DNA of 64,000 nt from Streptococcus canis. GTDB taxonomy: Bacteria; Bacillota; Bacilli; Lactobacillales; Streptococcaceae. The stretch lies in contig NZ_LR134293.1 of NCBI RefSeq assembly GCF_900636575.1, positions 421,001-485,000 of the forward strand, read 5' to 3'. A program made the translations under genes and the position numbers. How positions within the stretch are numbered: position 1 is the first letter of the stretch; every line of letters begins with the position of its first letter. Positions 55,045 through 63,034 of the stretch are shown piece by piece. The notes beneath the pieces are model-generated. The model ran no database searches, was not told the origin of the DNA, and saw only the letters and a list, made by a program, of their open reading frames with translations.

Positions 55045-55540
55045 GCAATTGCAAAAGTCCAACTTAATTATTGGTCAATCGAAGAATTTAAAAAGTTTCT
55101 AAATTTATTTGAACCAGAAAAATACAATTATCACTTATTATTTACTTGTCTATTCTTTACTGGAATGCAACTTGGCCAAGCATTAGCATTAACATGGAAT
55201 GATATAGACTTCACCACTCAAACAGTTCACATTACAAAATCTATTTATATCAGCAAAGGGATTAGCTACTTGTCCACACTCACCGATTGTTATAACTAAG
55301 AATAGTACTGAAAAGTGTTATAAAACAATATTAAAAAGAGATCCTAACCTTAAAAAAATTAGAATCCACGATTTTCGTCACTCTCACACTTCTTCATTTA
55401 TCCATCAAACAAAGTGAAAATGGCTTGGTAGTAAACAACACCTAGGACACGCTTCAATTACGTCTACACTTAATACTTACTCACATTTATATCTTAGTAA
55501 ACAGAAGACGCTGGCTAATAAATTGGACGATAGTTTTTAG
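55045..55540 (+). pseudogene. dead tyrosine integrase (C-terminal half)
   Basis: The remnant matches the intact integrase at the right end of the window: YWSIEEFKKFLNLFEPEKYN against FWTVKEFQQFLTLFEPEEYN, and ALALTWNDIDF against ALALTWQDIDF. The catalytic Arg is changed (GMQLGQ for GLRLGE). A deletion removes the segment after SYLS and shifts the frame, and a stop interrupts HQTK. HDFRHSH and LGHASITSTLNTYSHLY remain readable. It is a relic of an earlier related element. Confidence 0.85.
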
Positions 55541-55571
55541 AAAATGGAATTTTGGGGTAACTCAAAAAAAC

Positions 55572-56984
55572 GGCTCTATAATTTCTGTAGTGGGTAAAAC
55601 CACCAAAGAAGTTATAGGGCTTTTTGAGTGTATCAAAAAAGTCCCATATGACTTATAATGAAAAGCGACGAAACTCACATTAGAAGGACTCATATGGAAC
55701 ACATTAATCTTACCAAAAATCTCTTGAAAGTAAAAGACCCAAATGTTCAAAGTACTAAAGTCATTCATCTGGAGACTCACTCTGAGGTGCTAGCCCTACT
55801 GGATTACCCTGCACCAAACTGTCCAGCATATCAGGCCAAAATGAGTAAATATGACTTTCAAAAACCATCTAAAATCCCTTATCTTGAGTCAGTTGGTTAT
55901 AAAACATTGATTCGTCTGAAAAAGAGACGATTCCAGTGTCAAAATTGCCGTAAAGTCTTGGTGGCAGAAACATCTTTAGTCAAGAAAAACTATCAAATCC
56001 CTTACATGATTAATCACAAAATCAGCCAACTCTTGATGGAAAAACGTAGCCTCACTGACATCGCAGAGCAACTGACTATCTCAACTTCGACAGTCATTAG
56101 ACAACTCAAAACGTTCCAATTCAAAACTGATTTAACGTCATTGCCCGAAGTCTTATCTTGGGATGAATTTGCCTTTCAAAAAGGGAAGATGAGTTTTGTC
56201 GCTCAAGATTACACAACCAACAAAATTATCGCTATTCTAGACGGTCGAACACAGGCAATCATTAGAAATCACTTCCTACGTTACCAAAGAAGCGTCCGTG
56301 AAAAGGTCAAATGGATTACCATGGACATGTTTGCGCCCTACTATTCCTTAGCTAAAGAGTTATTTCCAAATGCTCAAATTGTGCTTGACCCTTTCCACAT
56401 TATCCAGCACCTCAACCGTGCAATGAATCGAACTAGAATTGCCATCATGAACACCATGGACCGCAAATCTCATCAGTACCGTGCCATCAAGCGTCACTGG
56501 AAACTCATCCAACAAGATAGCCGTAAACTCAGCGATAAACGCTTCTATCGGCCTACTTTTCGAATGCACTTAACCAATCAAGAAATCGTTGAGAAGCTCC
56601 TTGATTACTCGGATGAACTTCGTTATTACTACGACCTTTATCAACTCTTACTCTTTCATTTCCAAGAAAAGAATAGCCAATGCTTTTTTGAACTCATTGA
56701 CTAAGAAATGAAGGGGGGCAATCCAATCTTTCGTACGGTTTTCCAAACCTTTCTCAAGGACAGAGATAAAATCGAGAATGCACTGGAACAACCCTATTCA
56801 AATGCAAAATTGGAAGCAACCAACAACATCATTAAAGTCATTAAGCGCAATGCTTTTGGCTTTCGGAACTTTGAAAACTTTAAAACCAGAATATTAATCA
56901 CTCTAAATATGAAAAAAGAGAAGACCAATCTGGTCCTCTCAAGATGTTAGCTTTTCATCTACCCACTACAGTTGACAAAGAGCC
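55572..56984. mobile_element. ISL3-family insertion sequence
   Basis: The ends are inverted repeats beginning GGCTCT and sharing CTGTAGTGGGTA (left arm from 55572, right arm ending 56984). Flanking AAAAAAC on both sides fits a target duplication of about 8 bp blurred by the A run. It carries one transposase gene with a nonsense codon. It sits between the dead integrase and the tRNA-Leu fragment. Confidence 0.85.
55694..56950 (+). pseudogene. ISL3-family transposase interrupted by a stop codon
   Basis: The frame starts MEHINLTKNLLKVKDPNV (ATG 55694) and includes the zinc finger (CPAY, CQNCRK), a helix-turn-helix (LTDIAEQLTISTSTVIRQL) and the DDE domain (VLSWDEFAF, WITMDMFAPY, CP...DPFHIIQHL). 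A TAA at 56702-56704 falls in frame between ELID and EMKGGNPIF, and the rest (LPYSNAKLEATNN-like YSNAKLEATNNIIKVIKRNAF region) follows in the same frame. Unless the stop is suppressed the enzyme lacks its last 80 residues, including the catalytic Glu. Confidence 0.85.
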
Positions 56985-57007
56985 AAAAAACAGTATAAAA
57001 CACAAAA

Positions 57008-57037
57008 GAAAAGACAAGGCTAAAAACCTTGTCTTTT
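57008..57037. terminator. tRNA-Leu downstream terminator
   Basis: AAAAGACAAGG pairs with CCTTGTCTTTT. It lies just beyond the tRNA 3' end, as expected for its terminator, and is the intact counterpart of the hairpin at 49,298. Confidence 0.75.
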
Positions 57038-57049
57038 CAACTTAAGCTA

Positions 57050-57100
57050 TACCGGCGGCCGGGGTCGAACCGGCACGCCCGTGAGGGCACTGGATTTTGA
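57050..57100 (-). pseudogene. tRNA-Leu(CAA) 3' fragment, attachment-site duplicate
   Basis: The minus strand carries the anticodon loop (CTCAAAA), variable arm (GCCCTCACGGGC), perfect T-arm (GCCGG TTCGACC CCGGC) and 3' acceptor strand CGCCGGT plus discriminator A. The 5' half is missing and replaced by mobile-element sequence. The intact tRNA should lie at the other end of the element, beyond 64,000. The rest of 57,101-57,322 has an interrupted hairpin near 57,101-57,145 and a possible promoter. Confidence 0.85.
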
Positions 57101-57322
57101 GTTTGGTTCACGTGGGTTTATATGAATAGGAACCCAGTCAAACCAGCATTTTATGAAATTACCTCTATCGTAAAAACGGTGGATTTTTTTATCTTTAGTA
57201 ACTTTTTAGGAATTATATTTTTTCACTTGAATTTTGAAAACCTAAAATAGATTTTGATTTACTAATCTGTATCATTACGATATAATGATTTTAAGGTACT
57301 AAATGATTTAGGGGGGGCAATC

Positions 57323-57838
57323 ATGGAATTTCAAGCTAGAGTATCTAGTGAGTGCATGTATTACATTAGTCTATTAGAAGAAATTTACTCCAAAGAGATA
57401 ACTGGAGCAGTTACTAGGGGAATAGTTCTATCAAAAGCATTCGAAGAAACAAAAAATCTAAACAATTGGTTACAAATTAGTGAGGATACACATACAATCC
57501 CCTTACACAATATAGAATATTCAAAAGGCTATGGAGTAAAGATTAAAGCTGAAATCAACGAAAAAACTGACCGAGGAATTAGAAATTTAAAAATTGAACT
57601 TCCTAAATATCTACCAGTTCGGTCTGTAACAATTGGCGTAACAGTTAAACTAATTTGTAAAGCAGCAATCTTACTAAGGAGAGATGAAAAGTTTAGACAA
57701 ACTGAAATATTATCTGTTTCCGAACATTTTGAGCATTTAGAAGAAAAATTAAAAAAAATAGTTGCACCAGTTAATTACGATAAACTTCAAGATATTTTAG
57801 CAGATAGCAAAAATGAAATCCAAAGGAGTGTTAAATAA
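57323..57838 (+). CDS. hypothetical mobile-element protein, 171 aa
   Basis: AGGGGGGGC precedes the ATG. The protein starts MEFQARVSSECMYYISLLEE, is mixed alpha/beta and ends in a charged helix (SEHFEHLEEKLKKIV). It may be a cytoplasmic regulatory protein, but no DNA-binding motif is obvious and I do not recognise the family. A TATAAT lies near 57,285 with a weak -35. It is the first gene after the tRNA fragment, a place often taken by element-specific accessory genes. Confidence 0.55.
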   Translation: MEFQARVSSECMYYISLLEEIYSKEITGAVTRGIVLSKAFEETKNLNNWLQISEDTHTIPLHNIEYSKGYGVKIKAEINEKTDRGIRNLKIELPKYLPVRSVTIGVTVKLICKAAILLRRDEKFRQTEILSVSEHFEHLEEKLKKIVAPVNYDKLQDILADSKNEIQRSVK

Positions 57839-57902
57839 CATTTCTTTGGATTTTTTTACTTCTCTAACTGTACCCCAAAAATATATTTTTACACAAAAAT
57901 CA

Positions 57903-57931
57903 TTGACAAAGTATTTTTTTTCTGATATCCT
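57903..57931 (+). promoter_or_regulatory. promoter of the mobilization gene block
   Basis: TTGACA (57903-57908) and TATCCT (57926-57931) are 17 bp apart. A small inverted repeat AGGGTA/TACCCT (57950-57964) lies near the transcript start. Confidence 0.7.
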
Positions 57932-57989
57932 ACCCTTGTAAATAATTTTAGGGTACATTACCCTTTGAAATGATTAGAGAGGTGGCTCT

Positions 57990-58094
57990 ATGTATGAAAT
58001 AGAACAAGAAGCTTTAGATTACTTCTATGAAGAATTGGAAAGTTATTATGATGAGGACGAACAAGGAGAAATCTTTGACGGAGTAGACGACTAG
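57990..58094 (+). CDS. acidic microprotein, 34 aa
   Basis: GAGAGG precedes the ATG at 57990. The peptide MYEIEQEALDYFYEELESYY continues with DEDEQGE and ends VDD; about half of its residues are acidic and many are tyrosine. It lies between a promoter and a strong hairpin, so it could be a leader peptide or a small inhibitor/DNA mimic. No family is recognised. Confidence 0.5.
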   Translation: MYEIEQEALDYFYEELESYYDEDEQGEIFDGVDD

Positions 58095-58126
58095 CAGGAG
58101 GAATTCCTCCTCTTGCTAAATTTTTT
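58092..58126 (+). terminator. hairpin with T tract between microprotein and EEP gene
   Basis: TAGCA and TGCTA enclose GGAGGAATTCCTCC, followed by AATTTTTT. It can terminate or attenuate before the downstream block. The stop codon of the microprotein lies in its first arm, so translation could affect folding. Confidence 0.65.
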
Positions 58127-58139
58127 GGAGGACAGTTTT

Positions 58140-58898
58140 ATGACACAACTTACAGTTTCTACTTGGAATATCAATCAGCGTTCAGGACTTGGCAGACAAA
58201 TTCCTGATATGGTTGTAACTGAACTAAGAGAATTGAACGCAGATATTATATGTCTGACAGAGTATGTCAAGACAGAATCCCATAATTTATTCTGTGCTAG
58301 ATTGCAGGATATTGGCTATGAGGTTTTTGAAGATGACCGTTCTCTTGAATTCGGAAACGAAATCTTAGTAGCTATCAAAAGTTCCTTAATTTCTGATAGT
58401 AAATTCACTACCATTGATAATGATGATAGTAATCCAAACTTTTTACGAGTTACAGTAAATATATTTGGTAAGGAATTAAATATTGTCGGTACTCGTATAA
58501 AAACTGGTGGGAAAGATATCATTGAAGATTTTAAAGAGCGCAAAATACAACTAGATAATCTAATTTCAAATTTGCCTGCAAGTCATGAAAATACCATCAT
58601 TCTAGGTGACTTTAATAATGGTTTTTTCAAACAGAATGATGATATTCATTCCTATCAAGGAAAAGCTAGAGAGTTTTACTCTTATCCATTACTTAAGTCG
58701 ATAATGAGCAAGGCAGGCTTAACTGTATATACTCCATCAGATTTAAACTCTTGGAAGTATTGTAAGTTAGACCATATTTTTGCAAATATCCCTATAGTAA
58801 ATGAAAATTATTCTTGGGAATTCTTAAAAAATCCTGATTATAAAAGCCAAGTAGGCTACCCAGACCATGCGATTTTATCAGCAACTATTTCTTTATAA
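58140..58898 (+). CDS. endonuclease/exonuclease/phosphatase (EEP) family protein
   Basis: This 252-residue protein starts MTQLTVSTWNINQRSG behind GGAGG at 8 nt. The EEP catalytic pattern is visible: TWNIN (metal site), ICLTEYV (Glu), ILGDFNNG (Asp/Asn), KLDHIFAN and a final DHAILSA. These enzymes cleave DNA, RNA or phosphoesters; the substrate is unknown. It is first after the attenuator, in front of the coupling-type ATPase, which is unusual cargo for such an element. Confidence 0.8.
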   Translation: MTQLTVSTWNINQRSGLGRQIPDMVVTELRELNADIICLTEYVKTESHNLFCARLQDIGYEVFEDDRSLEFGNEILVAIKSSLISDSKFTTIDNDDSNPNFLRVTVNIFGKELNIVGTRIKTGGKDIIEDFKERKIQLDNLISNLPASHENTIILGDFNNGFFKQNDDIHSYQGKAREFYSYPLLKSIMSKAGLTVYTPSDLNSWKYCKLDHIFANIPIVNENYSWEFLKNPDYKSQVGYPDHAILSATISL

Positions 58899-58918
58899 TT
58901 CTCCATGAGGTGCTGATT

Positions 58919-60238
58919 ATGTTCAAACCAAAGCAAGTCGCTGACTTAAAAAGAAATTATATTATTTCAACTAGCAAATTAAAGATAGCTCATTGGTCAA
59001 TATTAGGCTTCTCTACTTGTATTATACTTACTATTATTGCAAATATTAGAGCCCCTGACCTTATTAAAATCCCTTTATTTATTCTAGCAGGATTTGTCAT
59101 ATACAAATTTCATCGTCAATTAAAATATTTTAGATATCATTTGGATTATTACCTAATTATCAGAGAAAGCTTATTGTATGTATTAAATACAAACCATCTT
59201 TATACAACATATAAAGATAGCTCAGGATATGAAAAAATCTCTAGAAGTGCAATCTTGCAATACGAGCTAGACAAACAAAAAGGGCATATCCTTATCAAAG
59301 CTCTGATTACTGGTGATGAATTTAGCAAAAAAGTACAATCACTTGATGATGTTCTTGCTGGAGTACTCGAACTGGAACTAGAAGAAAAAATTATCCGTCC
59401 TAATTTTGTGGAATATCATTTCTATTACAAGAAACCTGATAGGTTAGTTCTTCAATCTCACAACCAGAAGCAAGAGATTGATAGTCTTAATATAGATTTA
59501 GGATATGGTGTGAATTATAATCCTGTCAAGTGCCCTCATATTCTAGTTGCTGGTGGTACAGGAAGTGGGAAATCAGTATTGATATCTTTCTTAATTTTAG
59601 AATTTTTAAAACGCCAATCAACTGTCTATATAGCAGACCCTAAAAATTCTGACCTAGGTAGCTTATCATATTATTTCGGAGAAAAGTATGTAGCAACAAC
59701 TCCGAACAATATCGCTCGTATTGTCCGTTTAGTAGTCGAAGAAATGCATGAACGATATCAATATATGCGGGATAACTTCCAATATGGAACAAACTTTGCA
59801 GACCACGGATTCAAACCAGTATGGATCATCTTCGATGAAATGGGAGCTTTTCAAGCTTCAGGAACTGATAAAAAATCAAAAGAAATTATTGTTGAAGTTA
59901 TGGATGGCATTAAACAAATTATTCTACTAGGAAGACAAGCAGGCATATTTATCCTTGTGTCAGCTCAGCAAATGAGAGCCGAAACCCTAAATACCGACCT
60001 TAGAGATAACTTGGGGTTGAGAATTGCTCTTGGTGCTAATTCTAGTGAGGGCTACCGCATGGTCTTTGGTTCGGCTACTCCTGATAAGTTAAAACCTATC
60101 GAAGAAAAAGGTGCAGGTTATCTTTATATGCAAGGTTCAGGCAAGGAGACAGCACAATACTGGGAAAGTCCTTATCTTGATATCACTCAATTTGACTTTA
60201 TCAAAGAATTACAACTTTATTTAACAAAAACAAACTAA
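58919..60238 (+). CDS. FtsK/SpoIIIE-type ATPase, TcpA-like coupling protein
   Basis: This 439-residue protein has two N-terminal membrane helices (about residues 22-45 and 47-65). A P-loop GGTGSGKS (212-219), Walker B VWIIFDEMGAF and the sensor ILVSAQQM follow. It matches the TcpA-like coupling ATPases of ICEs and IMEs, which bring the relaxase-DNA complex to a secretion channel. The ATG at 58919 follows GAGGTG. Confidence 0.85.
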   Translation: MFKPKQVADLKRNYIISTSKLKIAHWSILGFSTCIILTIIANIRAPDLIKIPLFILAGFVIYKFHRQLKYFRYHLDYYLIIRESLLYVLNTNHLYTTYKDSSGYEKISRSAILQYELDKQKGHILIKALITGDEFSKKVQSLDDVLAGVLELELEEKIIRPNFVEYHFYYKKPDRLVLQSHNQKQEIDSLNIDLGYGVNYNPVKCPHILVAGGTGSGKSVLISFLILEFLKRQSTVYIADPKNSDLGSLSYYFGEKYVATTPNNIARIVRLVVEEMHERYQYMRDNFQYGTNFADHGFKPVWIIFDEMGAFQASGTDKKSKEIIVEVMDGIKQIILLGRQAGIFILVSAQQMRAETLNTDLRDNLGLRIALGANSSEGYRMVFGSATPDKLKPIEEKGAGYLYMQGSGKETAQYWESPYLDITQFDFIKELQLYLTKTN

Positions 60239-60250
60239 TTCCAACGGATG

Positions 60251-60311
60251 TTGTTGCTTAAATTCGCTAGATTTTCAGCAACAATATCTGTTCCTCATCG
60301 CTCTGCGATGA
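60251..60311. other. two hairpins before the 104-aa gene
   Basis: TTGTTGCT/AGCAACAA (60251-60284) and TCATCG/CGATGA (60295-60311) stand between the ATPase gene and the next ORF. They may be regulatory or part of a transfer origin; no T tract follows. Confidence 0.4.
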
Positions 60312-60327
60312 TAGAAAAGAGGTATAC

Positions 60328-60642
60328 ATGAAATTAAATGATTTTCTTAAGGCAGAATTGTTAGGTAGCCGTTTTGTAGCTGTAAAGGGATACAGTGAGG
60401 TTCTAGACCGTGAGACTGGAAAGCCAACTGCTCTTCGGTTGAATGTTTCTATCCAAGATGAAACATCTGATTTCTTTATGGAAATGATACAAGTCAAGGT
60501 GAATACTTTAACACCTTCTGCTACTGTTCAAGAGATGGCAAACAACAAGACTTGTCCTGTTGTACTTAAAGATTTAAATGTTGGGCAATTCAATGGCAAT
60601 CTTTGGTTTGCTTGCTCTGATGTCTTACCTGTAACAAAATAG
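60328..60642 (+). CDS. conserved mobile-element protein, 104 aa
   Basis: This is a small soluble protein with a beta-rich fold (GSRFVAVKGYSEVLDRETGK, LRLNVSIQDETSDFF, FNGNLWFACSDV). It resembles small proteins that accompany replication genes of ICEs and IMEs, possibly an OB-fold nucleic-acid-binding accessory factor; this is inference. It is downstream of the FtsK-type ATPase on the same strand. Confidence 0.55.
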   Translation: MKLNDFLKAELLGSRFVAVKGYSEVLDRETGKPTALRLNVSIQDETSDFFMEMIQVKVNTLTPSATVQEMANNKTCPVVLKDLNVGQFNGNLWFACSDVLPVTK

Positions 60643-60683
60643 TTGTGATAAAATATAACAAAAACATATAAAGGAGTTTTACA

Positions 60684-61073
60684 ATGCAAGTTTTTAGCTA
60701 CGATGATTTTAAAAATGAAAAGGAGATTATGTCATTTTCTGAAGCGGAACAAATCTATTCTAATCTTCTTAATTCCTCTAATCAGCTTGATAAAGAATTC
60801 CAAGAAGAATGGACAACATTTGTACTACTCTGCGTAGAATATGCCTCTGCACGTGGCAAATGGCTCACACTCTCAAGAGAAGAAAAACTTGCCAATGATG
60901 AAGCAAGAACTGTTACTCACAATAAGGTGATTTATCAACTAAAACTCTTAAAAGGTTTGGCAAATGAACAGGGTAATGATGTTTCTTGGTTTGAAAAATT
61001 TAACGATGATAGAAAACGTATTGGAGACTTTGCTTGCTTTGTGGCTTATATCTATGCCTTAAATGCAAGATAG
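60684..61073 (+). CDS. hypothetical mobile-element protein, 129 aa
   Basis: AAAGGAG precedes the ATG. The protein is helical and acidic in its N-terminal half (DDFKNEKEIMSFSEAEQIYS), with CVEYASARGKW in the middle and FACFVAYIYALNAR at the end. No family is recognised. It overlaps the frame upstream of the metallophosphoesterase gene and is probably co-translated with it. Confidence 0.55.
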   Translation: MQVFSYDDFKNEKEIMSFSEAEQIYSNLLNSSNQLDKEFQEEWTTFVLLCVEYASARGKWLTLSREEKLANDEARTVTHNKVIYQLKLLKGLANEQGNDVSWFEKFNDDRKRIGDFACFVAYIYALNAR

Positions 61074-61089
61074 ACAATTAGAGGAAATT

Positions 61090-61851
61090 ATGGCTAAATA
61101 TTACTCTATGTCCGATATACATGGACATTATGATGAATTTATTGAAAGCCTGTCAAAAGTAGATTTATCTGATAAGAACAGTTTATTGATTTTGCTTGGA
61201 GATTATATCGATAACGGCTCTCAATCATTGCAAGTCATTTCAAAAATAATTGAACTTGAAAAATATTATCCTGACCAAGTTATCACTTTATTAGGCAATC
61301 ATGAAGAATACTTTGTTGAGTGGCTACTTGAGGAAGAGACTGCAAAATATTCTTCCTCTGCTACGATTAACAGCTTCATTAGTCAGAATAAGCGAGAAAC
61401 TATTGTTAATTCAGTAATATCAGACCTATCTTTTTCTGATGAAGAATGTCTAAATCAAATTGATAAGAAAATGAAAGACTATATTATTGCTGAGTATCCT
61501 GAAATTGTGGATTGGCTTAAAGATAAATTTTTTAATACAGAACGATTTTTTGAGACCGACTACCAAATATTTGTTCATGCTGGAATTGATGAAGAATTAG
61601 GACAAAACTGGAAACTATTTTCCAATCCTGATATATTTACTAAGAAGTTCCCTGCAAGTATCGGAAAATTTTATAAAGATATTATTGCAGGACACATCTA
61701 TTCAGAAGAAATTGCTAAAGATAGTGATGTACTGGGTAAAATTTACTTTGATAACTATAATCACTACTACATTGATGGTCATGTGTCTCTTAGTAAGACT
61801 ATACCAATTCTGGCATTCGATACGACTACTAAAAAGTACCACTACTTATAA
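61090..61851 (+). CDS. metallophosphoesterase (PPP/Ap4A hydrolase-like)
   Basis: This 253-residue protein starts MAKYYSMSDIHGHYDEF. The calcineurin-like motifs are complete: SDIHGH, LGDYIDNG, LGNHEE, then HAG and AGH near the C-terminus, all metal ligands. Such enzymes dephosphorylate proteins or dinucleoside polyphosphates. Start at 61090 follows GAGGAA. Two phosphoesterases (this and the EEP protein) in one small element suggest a linked accessory function; the substrate cannot be deduced. Confidence 0.8.
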   Translation: MAKYYSMSDIHGHYDEFIESLSKVDLSDKNSLLILLGDYIDNGSQSLQVISKIIELEKYYPDQVITLLGNHEEYFVEWLLEEETAKYSSSATINSFISQNKRETIVNSVISDLSFSDEECLNQIDKKMKDYIIAEYPEIVDWLKDKFFNTERFFETDYQIFVHAGIDEELGQNWKLFSNPDIFTKKFPASIGKFYKDIIAGHIYSEEIAKDSDVLGKIYFDNYNHYYIDGHVSLSKTIPILAFDTTTKKYHYL

Positions 61852-61969
61852 CTTCTAATCATGTACCTAAGCAAAACTGCCGACTGGAGGTCGGCAAGCT
61901 GGAAGCGTGTTTAGCGGAGCAGTGCTTAGGATCACATGATAGAAGTTAGGAGGAGCAAAGCTCCTCCTA
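61851..61969 (+). other. strongly folded 120-nt region before rep: candidate oriT/dso or structured RNA
   Basis: Nested perfect arms are present: ACTTCTAATCATGT (61851-61864) with ACATGATAGAAGT (61934-61946); CCTAAGCA (61866-61873) with TGCTTAGG (61923-61930); TGCCGAC (61878-61884) with GTCGGCA (61890-61896). They are followed by a 10-bp hairpin TAGGAGGAGC/GCTCCTCCTA (61947-61969). A GGC-GAAA-GCC hairpin lies just before the rep ribosome binding site. The position beside an HUH enzyme suggests a nick site region. Confidence 0.6.
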
Positions 61970-62028
61970 GTTTATTTATTATATAGACAATCTTTTGGCG
62001 AAAGCCAGCCTAAAAGGAACTATTTTTT

Positions 62029-62811
62029 ATGACCTCATATAATAAAAAAATAGTCCGCACTTCTTCCTATATTGAAATTTGGGAATATGAAAAGCCAATA
62101 TTTTCAAAAGGAAAAAACATTTTAGAAGCTAATACTGAAAATAAAGAAAAAACGCAACGCAGAACATTTGATGAACTAACACCCGAAGAACAAGAACAAC
62201 GTCTTGAACGTATGAAGAAAACTCGCTTAGAAGCAAAGTGGAATTTACTCCGTCTAGTAGATTGTAATTATGATAACAATACTTCATTTCTAACCTTAAC
62301 CACTAAAGAAAATATCAGCGATAGAAATCACTTCAAAAACTTACTCAAAACCTTTATCAAACGCTTTAATTATCACATATTTAAGACTAAAAAAAGCCGA
62401 TTAAGATACATATCAGTATTAGAAAAGCAAAAACGTGGAGCATGGCATGCTCATATTCTGCTATTCAGCGTCCCTTATATTCCACATAAGCAATTATTAG
62501 AACTTTGGGGACATGGGGCAGTACGGATAAATAAAGTTGATGTTGATAGCAAAGAAAATCGCGGTCGATATGTTACTAAATATTTTGAAAAAGGTATCGG
62601 CCAAGAGCTATTAGAAAACTTCGGTAAACAAGCCTATTTATCATCACGCAACTTGAAAAAGCCTGATGAAGATAAATTTTACACTTACGAAGATTTTAAC
62701 TACGATAGTTCGGTCGTCCTATATGAAACGGAATACACGAGTAAGGTCTATAAAGACGGTCAGTATTTCGATAATCATGTAAAGTATAAGAAAATAAAAC
62801 TAGATGAATAA
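62029..62811 (+). CDS. rep: HUH-type rolling-circle replication initiator/relaxase
   Basis: This 260-residue protein has the three RCR motifs: SFLTLTT (86-92), the metal-binding HUH-type WHAH (139-142) and a tyrosine motif RYVTKYFEK with Tyr181/Tyr185. It resembles phage G2P/ORF2-type Rep proteins. It would nick the element at its origin for replication after excision and may serve as relaxase for mobilization. The strongly folded region lies directly upstream. Confidence 0.82.
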   Translation: MTSYNKKIVRTSSYIEIWEYEKPIFSKGKNILEANTENKEKTQRRTFDELTPEEQEQRLERMKKTRLEAKWNLLRLVDCNYDNNTSFLTLTTKENISDRNHFKNLLKTFIKRFNYHIFKTKKSRLRYISVLEKQKRGAWHAHILLFSVPYIPHKQLLELWGHGAVRINKVDVDSKENRGRYVTKYFEKGIGQELLENFGKQAYLSSRNLKKPDEDKFYTYEDFNYDSSVVLYETEYTSKVYKDGQYFDNHVKYKKIKLDE

Positions 62812-62824
62812 AGGAGTAAGTCAC

Positions 62825-63031
62825 ATGATAGCAACTGTAACTAAGAATGACTTAGTTGCCCTCGGTTTCTCCGAGGGAACATCTAAACGTATTATCCGCC
62901 AAGGAAAAGAACTACTGATAACACGAGGCTTTACAGTCTATCAGAACAAGCGAATTGGCACAATCCCTGCTACCATAGCTACCGAACTACTTGGTTTTGA
63001 TGTTCAGAACAGTCCCCTTCCCAAGGAGTAA
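62825..63031 (+). CDS. DUF3173 family protein (excisionase-like)
   Basis: This 68-residue protein starts MIATVTKNDLVALGFSEGTS, 8 nt after AAAGGAG. The compact basic helix-turn-helix-like fold (KRIIRQGKELLITRGFTVYQ) matches DUF3173, which nearly always precedes tyrosine integrases of streptococcal ICEs and IMEs. It is likely a recombination directionality or DNA-bending factor. It ends 3 bp before the integrase start. Confidence 0.8.
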   Translation: MIATVTKNDLVALGFSEGTSKRIIRQGKELLITRGFTVYQNKRIGTIPATIATELLGFDVQNSPLPKE

Positions 63032-63034
63032 GAT

